64,000 nt of DNA from Acanthornis magna (taxonomy: Eukaryota > Chordata > Aves > Passeriformes > Acanthizidae), in NCBI GenBank assembly GCA_036785705.1, contig JAWUZG010000176.1:197501-261500 (forward strand), written 5' to 3'. The notes under the pieces were generated by a model. The model searched no databases. It saw only the letters and a program-made list of their open reading frames with translations, and was not told the DNA's origin. Positions 51,664 through 63,942 of this stretch are shown one piece after another (the first letter of the stretch is position 1; each line of letters opens with the position of its first letter). The position numbers were made by a program, and so were the translations under genes.

Positions 51664-53220
51664 ATCATAGAATAGTAGAATATCTCAAGATAGAAGAGAC
51701 CCATAAGGATCATCAAATCCAACTCCTTAGTCCTCACAGGACTGCCGAAAACTAAACCATATGACTTAAAACATCATTCAGATGAAACTCTGAGAAGTTT
51801 TTTGCTGTATCCTCTTCATTGGAAAACCTGTTCCAACTGACCACCTTGTCAGGAAAGAATTCTTTCTAATGTCCAGTCTGAACACCCCCTCCCAACTTCA
51901 TTCCATTTCCTTGTGTCCTACTACTGGTCACCTGAGAGAGGAGTTTGGCACCTCCTCAGTAACTTACCCTATTGAGGAAATTGTAGACTAAGATGCACGA
52001 CCTTGCTCTTCGCTTTGATGAAACTCATGAATTTTCTGTGGGCCTGCTTCTGGAGCTAGTAACTCAGCTTCCTGTCATCTGCAAAATTCTTGTGGCTGTG
52101 CTGGGTCCCACAACTATGTTATTGATGCAGTTGTCAAACTGTACTGGTCTCATAACAGATCCCTGCTTATCACCAATCTCCATCCAGCACATTCAAAAGC
52201 AGGTTCCCAAGGGACTTCAAAGTAATTCCTTAAGGAGCCCAAGGTCTGCTCTTTCCATGTCCAGGGTCAAAGTTTTCTGGAGGTTCTCCTCCTAGAGCCA
52301 GCGATTTGAAACTTAAATATTTTATGATCACTGTAAATATTTTATGGTTTCTGTTTGCAGGCAACAAATATGGGAACAACAAACCTGTCCTAGTTGCTTC
52401 CCTTAGTACCTGCTCCAAAAAGTCATCTTCAACATGTTTCAGAAATTTCCTGGACCTGTTTTTGTCAGCTGTATGATATCCTGAGTTGATGTCTGAGAAG
52501 CTGAAATCACTTACAGAGAGGAGTGCAGGTGGTCTCGACATACTTCTTAATTCCTTGTGGAATAATTCACTGATTCATCATCCTGGATGAATGGTTGACA
52601 GCATGCTCCCCACAACAATATGTGTTTTATTTTCTTTCACCTTCATGTTTACCCAGAGGCTCTCAGGTGTATCAGTGCCAACTGCAAGTGTCATACAATC
52701 CCATCCCTTCCTTACACACAGCTCCACCCTGCTGCCTTGTCAGCCTTGCCCATCCCTCCTGAAGACCCCATAACCATCTCTAATGGCACACCAGTCTGAG
52801 GACTCATGTCAGGAAAACTCAGGTTTTGCTTTTGAAAATGGTGTCATAGTTGTGGGACTAGGAAAAAATTTCTGACTTCTCTAATTTTTTCAGATGTGCC
52901 TAGTGTACTCCGCACACCATGAAGGAGACTGAAGGACTTCACACTGTCCCTCAAACACTGATGTGTTCAGGCTTATCTTAGACAGCCTGGTTTCATGCCT
53001 TTCCCCTTCACATACAGTAAAAAGTTCTGTTAGTGAGCCCTAGCTCCTGTGCAAAGATCCTTCCCCCTTGGTGTGCTCTGTCTGTTGCCAGCAGGCCTGG
53101 TGTCCTCTAGATCAACTGTGACCAAAACCCACAAAATTTTGCTGGTGACCAGTCACAGAGACAGGTCCTGATTTGCTGTGTCCTTCTGTATCTTCCATTG
53201 TCATTCCCTGCAACTCAAAG
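51664..53220 (-). mobile_element. CR1 LINE, internally deleted, with endonuclease remnant
   Basis: The 3' end is ATCATAGAAT at 51664, followed by the CR1 3' block (CCAACTCCTTAG, ACCTGTTCCAACTGACCACC) in minus orientation to about 51990. Next come eroded pieces resembling the RT region (CTGCAAAATTCTTGTGG and ACTGGTCTCATAACAGATCCCTG). The minus-strand frame 52230-52541 contains DFSFSDINSGYHTADKNRS followed by RKFLKHVEDDFLEQVL. This aligns with the C-terminal part of the CR1 apurinic-like endonuclease, whose usual motif there is GDFN.PDI.W with downstream RRFLE..EDNFL.Q. The stretch between is much too short for a full RT, so most of it has been deleted. From about 52570 to 53220 the sequence still resembles the 5' side of CR1 or a neighbouring copy (GTTGCCAGCAGGCCTGGTGTC, GCTGGTGACCAGTCACAGAG). 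The left limit of one element versus two is uncertain. Confidence 0.82.
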
Positions 53221-53829
53221 CATAGTGGAGAACATTAATTATGTTACAGACTTTTTAGTAAACCTTTGTCAGTGACAAAAAATTTTTATCAGTTTGATGT
53301 CAAACTAATTATTTCAATATCTGCTTTTAATTACTTAACTGAATGACTCATGTTAATAAGCATAAGTACGTCAATGGATTTTGATTAACAAAGTTAAGAA
53401 TTTAATAGGACAGCATCCTCCTTTTCTAGATAACTTCCTGCTGGGATTTCATGGAGTTGTGAATGCCTTTTTTTTCCTCTGTCCTTATTTCTTGATAACA
53501 ATGCTTAAAAAAGCTGCCCAGGGTGTCAAGGAAGTCTTGCCAGATGTTATCCTGAATATGTTAAAGGTTTTCCTGAGGAAGTATCTATGTGGATATTATA
53601 AGACTATCAAAACACTAAAGCACATAGGAAATACCTGTGTAGCTGTAGTAGATTAAGAAGCAGTGTTGGCAAAGCACATCTGTAGTATTCAGAAAATAAG
53701 TCAGTTAAAATGCTAAGTATAGGGAAATTAGGGGCAATCATATTTTTTATCAACAATCAATGATATACTGTAGTAAATGTAAAGAAAGAAGTTTTAATTC
53801 AAAATGAAATTAATAATCAATGAATAGAG
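53221..53829. other. Intergenic DNA, nothing identified
   Basis: AT-rich. A 91-codon plus frame (53381-53656) has amphipathic-looking stretches but no recognisable family, and nothing else in its surroundings supports it as an exon. I leave it uncalled. Confidence 0.5.
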
Positions 53830-54712
53830 TGCCAGGCAACTTCTCCAGCCACTCAAGGTCCCTCTGCCTGCCAGCAGCACCACACTCCCAACCACGAGAT
53901 TCCCCAGCTTGATGCGTGCCCTCTGCCTCACTCTGAGGGACACTGAGCCCACCAGCTGCATCACTCAAGGGCAGCAGCGCCTGCAGAGCACAGCACAGGG
54001 CGAGCAGCCCTGCACCTTGCTAGCAGGCAAGCTCTGCCCAAGGCCTCAGCAACTCAGGGGAAAAGCCATGTACCTTTTGGCTATGAGCCATCCAGGGCTG
54101 CTCCTTTGCATCCCCCTAAGCCCCAGGCCAGGCTGTCCAAAGGGTCCCAGTTTGCCTGAGGATGGCCCATCCCTTCCATGTGCTGCCGGGACAGGTGCAT
54201 CAGACACGGGGGCTGTGCTGTGCCCTCGCTGGCTGCGGGGACAGCCCCATGGCCACCTTCTTAGGCGGCACATTGGCTGTGCTCACAGTGCTCACAGCGG
54301 CAGCAGGAGGCTGCCTGCGGCTCTGGAGGCCAAGGCTGAAGCTCAGGGGTGGCTCTTGATGGGCAGCTGATTTCCCCATGCTCAAACCCAAAAAACAGGA
54401 CATGAGAAAGGCCTAGAAGCTTTGGGTTGGGGTGTCCTGAAAGAAGTGAGATGCCCTCGTGCACTGGGGCTTGCTTTCCTTGGCCCACTTTCCCCATGGC
54501 AAGTGGAGCTTTCCTTAGCAGCCCTTGCAGAGCCTTCTCCCTGAACGTGGGGCTCTGCTGCCTCCCCAAAGCCTTGGACGCTTTGCTGCCGTGCCTTTGC
54601 GCACCTGGGGATGGGCAGGGCACGCCTGCCTCTTGTCCCCCAGCCCCCATCATCACTCCTTGCCAAAAGCCTCCCGGATCCTAAGACGCACATCTGGTAA
54701 TTGCTCTAACAC
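53830..54712. other. Unidentified GC-rich island (about 0.9 kb)
   Basis: An abrupt block of GC-rich, partly CpG-containing sequence lies between AT-rich flanks. It does not share the blocks of the LTRs or CR1s in this window. Several overlapping frames are open on both strands (153 codons at 53909-54370 plus, 131 codons at 54261-54656 minus, 103 codons at 54382-54693 minus), as expected from GC-rich composition. The plus frame 54162-54359 includes a good ATG context (CCCCATGGCC, 54247) followed by MATFLGGTLAVLTVLTAAAG and then CLRLWRPR before stopping at 54359. That is a hydrophobic stretch of membrane-spanning length with a basic flank. It may be a degraded exon or retrocopy of a receptor-like gene, an unfamiliar mobile element, or coincidence. 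Confidence 0.35.
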
Positions 54713-55752
54713 AAAACGACACCTGTTTCAGTCTGAAAATTGTATTGATTGCAAGTTGCTACAAGCAGCACTACCTAGAGAGAAGTGCACCAATGCCAAC
54801 TTCATTAGAAAAAAAGAAAATTTATTACAGCTCCATAAAACCATGCTGCTTCTGTACAATTAGAAAGTTCCCTTACAAGCTTCATATAGATGATTACATC
54901 TCTGCTTACTAGGTAGAAAGATACAAAGATCATTTTCAGGTCATACAGTCAAATGTCTCACAGGTTACAAAGTTGCGCCACTACAGATACATGTCTGTAG
55001 AGAAAGTGACAAACATGCATCACCCTATCTAAACACCCACAGAGAAAGAACAAAACCTTACAATGCCATGCATGCTTACTTTGAATTTCATATAGAGACA
55101 AATGTAGCAATCCATGGTGTGAAAATCTCTTGTCATCTGTATAAAAATAGTTATACACTGCAGGAACCGACACATAACTATATGAATATCAAAGTAACGG
55201 TCTAAATTTACATACCCTGATAACTAAAGAAATAGAACTGTATCACTCACGATTTTATATGCACTGAAACAGAACTGGAGATAGGTGCAAGGATAACCAG
55301 ATACATATAGGGGTGATATTTCACTATGTGGCAAATGATATCTCTCCAGATATACTGCTAAGCAGCAAAATAGCTCATATGAATTTCACATATTAAATGT
55401 ATTCCCATTTTTTTCTTACTGTTTTTAGAGTTTTAGGTCTTTGCCATCTTCTCCTAAACTTACTAAATTTCTCAAGCTGGTAAAATTATGTTGGATCAAA
55501 TCAGCATGTGAGTGCAAATTAAACTTCTGCTAAGTAATACATTTTAATAATACTTAAATAATTCTCTGGTGCACCCTGAGACTTTTTATTGGATTCAACA
55601 TTTTCTAAACTACCCCCACCCACTCAAAGGAAACTGGCTTTTAGTGTAACTGCTTTTACTCTGCTAGCACGCCTTCTTGCCCACCTGGATCGATTAGATG
55701 GGGGTATGCTAGGTCTCTCACTAAGCTTCTCTATGCTTGGTCTTTTTGACAT
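54713..55752. other. Intergenic DNA, nothing identified
   Basis: AT-rich after the sharp end of the GC-rich block. No gene or known repeat is visible. Confidence 0.55.
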
Positions 55753-57011
55753 TGTCGAGGTTTGACCCTGGCTAAATGCCAGGCACCTATGATGTCTACT
55801 CTCTATGCTCTCTCCTGCTGCAACTATGCAGAGGAGAGAAAAAAACAACATAAACACTCTGGAGGTATGAGTTGAGGTAAACCACTGGTGGGAGGATGCA
55901 CAGAGACAGGGCAAAAAAAGGTTCCAAACTTAAAGTTGCAAAGTGATTTATTGACCTAACAGAGTCAGAGGATAAATCAGAGGTAAAAATAAGCTCTTAA
56001 GACAGCGTTTCTTCAGTCACTCCCCTTCCCTCTTTAGGCACCATTTCTTGGCTCACTCCCTCCCTTCTTCCAACCAACAGCTCCGGGGCAGGGTCAGGGT
56101 ATGAGGTTTTTTTTTTAAGTCAGTCCATCACCACAATTCTTCTGTTACAAACACTGTTTTCTACTCATTCCTCTCCCTTTAAGACGCCATTTCTCAGCTC
56201 ACCCCCCTCCTTCCAACAAACAGCTCCGGGGTGGGGGCAGGGTATGAAGGTTTCCTTTGGTCAGCTCATTAGGGAGAAGAGTCCTCTACTTAGCCATGGG
56301 GTCCCACCCACAAGAGACAGTCCTCTGCGAACTTCTTTGGCGTGGGTCCAACCGCACAGGCAGAGCCTGCCCGAATTCTGCTGCAGCATGAGTTTTTTGT
56401 CCATAGGGTGCAGTCTTGCAAGCCGAGGCCAGGCTATTTCCACCCCGGGAGCAAAGCCTTTCTCTCTCCTGCAAGGCCTTTGCAACTCTCAGTCTCTGGG
56501 ACTCCCACTGGATCACAGCTTCCTGCAGGCTTCCACCTGCTCCTCTGGCATGGACACCTCCCCATGGGCTGTGGGGGGTTCTCTGCATCCCCCGTGGACC
56601 CCATGGGCTGCAGGGGGACCACCTGCTCCCCCCATGGTCTTCACCATGGCTGGCAGAGGGTTTTCAGCTCCAGTGCTTGGAACACCTCCTCCCCCACCTT
56701 CTCCACTGACCTTGGTGTCTCCATGTTGTTTTTCCTTACATATTTTTACCTCCTCCTCCTCTGGCTAAAAAAGAAGTGCGTGCTCACCGTGTTTTGATTT
56801 CTTCTTAAATATGTTTTCACAGAGGCGTTAATAACATCTCTAATTGGCCCAGGCTTGGCCAGCAGCATGTCCATCATCTTCAGAGCCATCAGAGATTGGC
56901 TCTGCTGGACGTGGTGAAAAACTTCCAGAATCTTTGCACAGGACACACAGGAGCCATCTTTGTACTCCACCCTACACACTAGCAAAAACTGGGCCAAGCA
57001 AAACCACCACA
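55753..57011 (-). mobile_element. Avian ERV LTR with internal duplication
   Basis: About 1.26 kb between TGTCGAGGTTTGACCCTGGC (plus strand, 55753) and GCAAAACCACCACA (57011), so on the minus strand it runs TGTGGTGGTTTTGC...CCTCGACA with intact TG...CA ends. Shared minus-strand blocks with the LTR at 49698 include the GGTGTCTCCATG / CACTGACC.TGG region, CACTGGAGCTGA and CCCATGGGGTCCACGGG. The reverse complement of TTTATTGACC near 55949 gives GGTCAATAAA, a polyadenylation signal (AATAAA). An internal segment of about 145 bases is duplicated (see separate entry), making this copy longer than its relatives. The flanks GACAT and GTATT do not show a clean target duplication. The 174- and 151-codon plus-strand frames inside it are composition artefacts. 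Confidence 0.85.
55997..56262. repeat. About 145-bp direct duplication inside LTR
   Basis: CCATTTCTTGGCTCACTCCC at 56041 recurs as CCATTTCTCAGCTCACCCCC at 56187. CAGCTCCGGGGCAGGGTCAGGGTATGAGG at 56078 recurs as CAGCTCCGGGGTGGGGGCAGGGTATGAAGG at 56221. The offset is 143-146 bases, and a T-run sits between the copies. The copies have diverged, so the duplication is not recent. Confidence 0.85.
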
Positions 57012-59307
57012 GTATTCAGAAAGCCCCTATCACTTAGTTACAGATTTTTTTTATCACATATTTATTGCTGTTTGTTCAGCCCTCCCTGAGCAGAAATAAT
57101 GGACTTTGGGGATCCATAAACTTCAGAGGATTTTAAATGTTTCCTGTCCTTTGCTGTTTTTCAAAACTTTTACTGTTAATTTTTAAGACCCCCTGCCCTC
57201 AGATCCGCCCTGGAACACTGCTCAGGTTTCATAGGTAACAAGTTGTGGGCCAAAATCACTATTTCTAAACAGTTTTCATTTTTATTTACTCCCTGGTCTG
57301 TGACTTGCTCCATATCTTGTTTTCATTCTTCTTTCTTTTTGTTTAGTGTTTTGCTTCCTTGCTGATTCCATTTAGGTTCTCACTGCAAACTGATTCTTAC
57401 CCCAAACACATGCACAGAAAATCTTTCAAACTGCCTTTCACTACTGTTTCTTCTACAGTGTAACTATTCCCTCACTCATGTTACTCTTGCATGCTCATAG
57501 TGAAAACTCTTCCAGATGGGGACCTAGACATTTGTAAGTGCTCTCAATAGTAGCCAGACATCAGCTGCCAAAGTTTATTTTTTTAATTAAAAAACAAAAA
57601 GGAGACTACTCTATTCTGTCACTTTTATTTGAAATAAAAACTATCAAACCAAACCTAAACCAAAAAGCATCACCAGAACAACAAAACCCCATGAAAGTAA
57701 AAGTCTTGAATACTAATTACAAATTCATGAGTTTTAGTAATTGACTCAAAGAAATAGTAGTGTCATCAGTATCTAGCAAGAAGTCTTCCTCAGCACAATT
57801 AAGGCATCTTTACTGCATCACTGGCACCTTTACATAGTCATGCATCCTGTTGATACAGTTTGGAACAATCAGGATAACATGAAATCATATGAAACAAGTG
57901 ACAGCATTTTTTAAAACTTCAGCATAATGAAATATAAAATCCATTGCTGGGAAAATGTTACAAAACAACTCAATTTCAGAAAACGGAAGAGGTGTCTGGT
58001 AATAGCTATGGATATTCTCTATTCAAAACACCGTAAAGGTGTACAACAGTAATAGTTAAAACAAGTATTATTTGAATTTATATTATCCTTCTACCTTTGC
58101 TGCTGAAAATTTTAGATAATGTCTCGTAGAGCAGATCTACAACAGGAAGCTTCATATGGATGCTGTTTCCATAACAACGAGTAGCATTTGAACAAAAACA
58201 CAATACTAAATGGTTACTATTCTTCAGAGTACATAAAAGCAGTTATTCAAAATCAGGAGCATCATGACATTGAAAAAACAAATTAAGGCAAAGGGTACTA
58301 ACTATTCTGTTCCATATTAAGTAAATGCTTTACTCATAAATACTTGAGGAGCAGCTATAAGAACCCAGACATTTATTGTATTGGCAATGTCAAGTTAAAT
58401 CATGACCTGAAAGAGGAGAGGATTTTTTCTAACATACAATTAAATGAAAAGACAGTCACATTCAGACAAGCTACAGAAAGAAGTCCTCTAGTTAGGTATA
58501 AATTGGGTCACACAATGAATAAATGAAAGGTCTAACTCTGCCTTCAGTGAAAGTCTTTATTTTCGACTTTTAAATTTGCACTCATAGAACAGGGTGTTAA
58601 CAGGTTTTTAATCCTTTCTTTTCTGTTTTTCACCAACTGCATTATACCTTCTATTATTCTGAAAATGCCATGATTTTCTAGATGTTATTTTGCCTCCAGG
58701 GTATATATTTTTTATTTATTTTCAAAATTTAAGTTTCTGTTCATTTTTTCGTGCAATAATTCTGTATATTAATGATGGGAAATTAAAATAAGAATGTTCT
58801 AGCACTGTAGGATGTTCTTCCACTTCTTTGTGGGTTTGCATTTTGGTGGGTTTGGTTTTTTGGTTGTTTTGTTTTGTTTTGTTTTGTTTTTTGTGTGTGT
58901 TTTGGTTTTGTTTTGTTTGCTTTTAGGGAAAAATATTTTTGTTGAATTTATAAATTTTCTATCTTACGTATTATGAAATGTACAGGTCAGATGGAAATGG
59001 AGTTTAAAAGTGTAATAAGATCTGACTCATTAGACATTTCCCAAGGTAGATTTTTGAAATGCAGCCTACTTGAATGATTCTAATGTCACATTGACACAGC
59101 AAAACTAAGGTAGCCGTGGCTTTAGTGACATTTGAGGGCAGTTTGATGCAAAAAGAAGAATATTCTGTATATTTTCAATTGAGAAAAATATCTGTTGCTA
59201 GTGTCACTTCATTAGGACTCTGAATTTCAAGTAGATATCTTTCTGACTCTGATCTTACCTCAGCATTAAGATAAAACCAACTTCTTTATGCAAGTGACTA
59301 GTTTGCA
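57012..59307. other. Intergenic DNA, mostly unidentified
   Basis: AT-rich with open frames under 70 codons. A (GTTTT)n microsatellite lies at 58861-58919. No gene is seen. Confidence 0.55.
58861..58919. repeat. (GTTTT)n microsatellite
   Basis: Five perfect GTTTT units (58866-58890) lie within a longer G/T-only stretch that includes GTGTGTGT and further GTTTT units. Confidence 0.92.
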
Positions 59308-59906
59308 CTCATCTTGGGGACAAATCCTGGAAAGCTTTAAAAAAGTTCTCAAGTTCCTGGAGCACCCTGCAGGTGAGGGAGATGATCCTGCTCCTCCACT
59401 CATCCCTGGGGAGGCACATCTGGAGTGCTGTGTCCAGTTCTTGGCTCCTCAGCATAAAACAGACAAGAAAGTACTGGAGCAGGTCTAGCTGAGGGTTATG
59501 AAGATGGTGAGGGAATGGAAGCATCTCACTTATGAGGAAAGGCCGAGGGAGCTGGGCTTGTTTAGCCTGGAGAAAAGACAGCTGGGGGGATCTCATCAAT
59601 GTATGTGATTATCTGAAAGGAGGAGTCAAGAGTACGGACCAGGCTCTGTTGGGTGCTGCCAAACAACAGGACAAGAGGCAATGGGCAAAAACCGATGCAC
59701 AGGAAGCTCCACCTGAACATTAGGAAGAACTTCTTTACTGTGCTGGTGAATGAGAACTGGAACAGATTGTCCAGAGAGAGTGTGTAGTCCCCTTCATGGG
59801 AGATATTAAAAAGTCATCTGGAGACACAATCCTGTGCCATGTGTTTAGATGACCCACTCTGGTCCCTTCCAATGTCACCCATTATCTGATTCTGTGATTC
59901 TATGAT
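59308..59906 (+). mobile_element. CR1 LINE 3' fragment (plus strand)
   Basis: This is the only CR1 on the plus strand. Plus-strand frames give ORF2 C-terminal blocks in order: HLECCVQFLAPQHKTDKKVL (within 59288-59488; normally [14 protein letters not shown].) and GDLINVCDYLKGG (within 59532-59723; normally GDLI.VYKYLKGG). The DNA then reads CACCTGAACATTAGGAAGAACTTCTTTACTGTG, coding for the usual HLNIRKNFFTV block in another frame. It closes with the 3' terminus ATTCTGTGATTCTATGAT (ending 59906). Frameshifts show it is dead. It starts abruptly at about 59308 from 5' truncation. Confidence 0.93.
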
Positions 59907-62900
59907 GCATTGGCCATGACAAAAATAAATGTAGATGAAGCAGTGTATGTGACTCTTCCCAGAAATACAGGAATTTGGTTCCTTTTCCTATTCAGAAAGA
60001 TTAAAAAAAACAACAGAAAATGGGCTTATGTTTTTTTAAAAAATTGATTCTTAAGTCTAGGTATATAAATTTCATTACAGTTTTTTGTAGGAGAAATGGA
60101 GTCCCTGCCAAGATTATTTGTAGGCAACTTTTGACTAGGGTTTCATTCAGATCCAAATTTGATTGTATTATGTAGGATATTGAAATCAGTTATCCAATTT
60201 GGTCTCACGTCTGACTGTGACTTTTCCCACAACTGGAAAAATAAAACCAAATCAAGCAATTAGTTAGTAGCGCAAATATTGTACTGGTGACAGCTAGAAG
60301 GATCCATCAATTCATTTTTTCAACAACTTTAATGAAAAATTAACAAGTATTTTTACAACGAGCATTTAATTTCTTAAATAATCTTTTTTAAAATGTCAGG
60401 GATTTGTTTGTTTACCTTTAAACATTATTTCCTATGTGGAAGAAAACCTATTTCTTTCTAAGCAGCCTTAGTTAGCTGGGTGTTTTTACACATCCATCTC
60501 TAACATTTCCATTGATTCCACATAGTTCTGTTTTACATCTATTCATTTAAAGGAAGAGGAGAAGAAAAAAGAATGCAAATAAAATGATACAGGATTTTTA
60601 GGGTAAAGACAAATAAGCAATAACCTTGTTAACCATGTATGGTATTACTCTTTTCCTGAAAAATATATCATCTATTTTACTTCTCTCTGTCACTTTTGAC
60701 ACAATCCAAGCAGCTCTCAGATTCACTATCTGAAAATAATCTGTGATTTTGCAGTATCACAGAGAATCACATGGAATTAACACCACTAGTTTTCCTAGTG
60801 TCTCCTGTAGTATGAAGAGACACGTCTTCAAACATACGACACAATTGTTTATATAAGAAAGTTAGTGTTTTTTAATTCTTTTGTCCATATCTTGGAAGGC
60901 AGACTTCTCTACTTCACAAAGTCAAGGTGAAGATCCTCTCTTTCTGTTCAGAGTCAAATCTGAAAGGATGTTTTCAAGGGTTATATTGTGCAAGATTTTC
61001 AAACTTGAAAGATTAGAAAGATTTTGAGTATGCATCTGGGATCTAAAATCATGGTTTATTCTTAGACAGAAATATGCTTACATTACAATATGCATCCAAA
61101 AATAACTGACTCATATCATTGTAATAAAACAGAAAAAGCTTTATGTTAGCTAAGTGACTCTGTGTCTTCAAATACAATCCAAAAATATATGTCCTATAAT
61201 GTGATGCAATAGAGATTATGAAAACTCATCTTTCAGATATTACTGCTAAATTCAAATAGAGTTTAAACAGATTTTCCAATTTGTGATGACATTTTTTGGC
61301 TTTTGGAATAATGCTTTGCTAGCTTTTCCCTGGGGCCACTGATAAGAAAATAAGTTTAAAATTTTGGAATGCATTAGATACCTGAAAAAAATGTATGGTG
61401 TTTTGGTTACAGTTGTAAAATAAATTTTGGGTTACTTGGAAGTAAGGTTAGATTCCTCCCTTTTGTGAATCCTGATTGAGGATTGTGCTAACTATGCCAG
61501 TTTGTCACAAATGGGTGATTTAGTTTTCGTAAAGAACCACCATCAAAGGTAGAAGCAAAATTAGTTTTAATACGATGTTGTAAAACTGTGACTTAACAGC
61601 TCAATGCCAGGGTTCACTTGGTTACTTACATGGAAGAACACATGAATGAAAATTGAGTTAGAATATAGCAAGAATGTTTGACACAGAGACCAGAGGCATG
61701 AAAGCTCCCGGGGAGATCCCTGCCATGCAGCCATTCTGCCTGGCAGCAGGACCTCAAAGAAAGCTCACTTAGGCTGTCATATTTATGGAATAAAGTGGTT
61801 GGCTCATAGTCAGTTTGCATACAATGGGAAAAATGTGCATGAGGTCAATTGTATCCACAACTTTGGGCAATAATGACACTTGGAAAAGCCACTCACTGTT
61901 TCTGTGTTAATTGCATGATCAGTGTTCCAAGCTGACGAGCATGGGTGCTCACTGGGTCACTCTGCCTCTTTGGGTGTTTCCTAGAGGGATTCTTGGCTCA
62001 GCTATGGCTTGGGACTTGATATCCTTGTAATCTGTACAAACAGCTGTTTGTTTAAGGGTCCAAGTCCATCTGTCATCTTGTTTTTTGTATCACAATTATT
62101 GTGGTTGATTTATAATTGTGTCATCACTATATTTGTATCATTATCATATGCAAGTGATTGCACTGTACTTCTAAGACTTTAAGGATAACCTTTTAAAATT
62201 GTATTGACCAATTGCTGCAAATGCATTTTTTTCTTAGCAGTTTTGTGAGATGTGAATCATCAAGACATCTTCAGACATGAACATGACATGAATACAATTG
62301 TGAAAAGCACCATGCAGCCTGGCCTACCCTCCCTTCCTTGCCCTTTTCTGCCCTGTCCTACCTACCCCAGGGGAGCCCAACCCATCCCAAGTTCCCTGCT
62401 CTGTACTATAGCTCTATTTTTGCTTGTGACAGAAACTCATTCCAGGGAGATCTCTTTATTTGGGATGCTGACGTAGAAGCATGATGCACAGAGCAAGTCT
62501 GGGTCTGACTCAGATAAAAATAAAAGCTGTGGACACACTTGTGAACACAGTGCTATGGATCTGTTTTATTTTTTTTTGTTTTAGATGAAACAATCCCAGT
62601 GAATAAAGAAATTTTTTTGAGTAGCAATTGAGGTCATTTGATTGTAGAATTCATGAAACTACCAGAGCAAATTGTTTAGTCAGTCATATAAATCTCTACA
62701 AGGGCTGAGACAAGAGAAGCAAAATTAATCAAACTTATGCCTCATTATGCATATTTCTCTCTCTAGTAGTTTTCAAAGTTCTTTTGCTGTGCCACAAGAA
62801 TATTAACTATATAAGTTATGAAATAAATAAATAAAGAAGGTAAAGCCAAAGGCAGGGAGGTGAGGGTGGTGCATGGTAGCTAATGCCAGAATCAAAGCAT

Positions 62901-63901
62901 AGTTCTGTATTTGAAGAAAGATTAGAGACAGACAGTAACATGTTATTCTCCAAGCTGGAGTCACCCAGAGATGCACATCAATAAAACCAGCATTTACACA
63001 CACCAAATTACAGACACTGGTACCCTCTTCAATAATTCATCGTTATGTTTCAAAATGACTGCACGAGATTATTTGGGTTCTATTTTAATTTGCTGGTTAG
63101 TAGACACCTCTGTATCATTTAGTTAATTCTCTTCTTTGTTTTCACTGTCTTCAGTGCAAGCACTCTCATTTTCAGCGTTGTCTGTCCAAAGGAGCTTATT
63201 GATAAGAGCATTCCCTTTATAGATCACTGTTCATCATCCAGAATTATATTTAGTGTAAAATTTGTTAAAGTGCCTCGAATGCCCAACCACACACATATTG
63301 ATTAAAAGTTATTTCTGATTTCACTCACTTTGTCATGGTCTTTTTACCCTAACTTTCCTTCTGAGCCATGTGTCTTTGAAAAATGTTAAACACAGGAATA
63401 ATACTTTAATGTTTAGAGGTTTTCCACTGATTTTTTCTTCAGACATTACTAATTCAGTAGATCCATTTAAGTCTTCACCTGTGTTTTTTCTTTTCAAAAC
63501 ATGAAAGCATTTTGAATGTAGTTTGTTTGTTAATTTATTTGGTTTTATTGGCTTTGTTGTTGTTGTTTTGTTTGGTTTGGTTTTTTTACCACCGTATTTT
63601 CCTTCTAATACATACGTAAAGACAGAGGTAATGAACTTTTTCCCTGACTTCTCTAGCAGTCTAATAGCTATTCCTGATATTTTACTGTCATTTCAAAGGC
63701 AAAAACCCCTTACTTTTTAAGTATTGATGTATTTAAAACTTCCCAGTCTTTTGACAATTTAGATAGCTTCAGAAATGCAGTGTTTGTCATATCTCTTGAT
63801 AAATTGAATGTGAATAAATCTCAGATGAGAATTAGAAATCAGAACGTTTCAAACCCACTTCCTACAGAAGAAAATTCTGAAATTCTGCCCCGAATCAAAT
63901 A
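59907..63901. other. Intergenic DNA, mostly unidentified
   Basis: About 4 kb without a recognised gene. The part 61500-62060 is more complex in composition than its neighbours, begins TGTCACAAATGGG and might be an unfamiliar LTR. A CT/GC-raised patch lies at 62310-62400. Otherwise the sequence is AT-rich with short frames only. Tiny simple repeats occur at about 62820-62836 (AAAT) and 63556-63572 (GTT). Confidence 0.5.
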
Positions 63902-63942
63902 TTTCTTTTCTTTTTCTTTTTCTTTTTTTTTTTTTTTTTTCT
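63902..63942. repeat. T-rich (CTTTT)n pyrimidine tract
   Basis: TTTCTTTTC(TTTTTC)n runs into 18 T and then CTC. It is pure pyrimidine over about 41 bases. Confidence 0.92.

Noticed and set aside
56244..56797. Long plus-strand frames (174 and 151 codons)
   Set aside because: They lie wholly inside a minus-strand GC-rich LTR, overlap each other in two frames and resemble no protein family.
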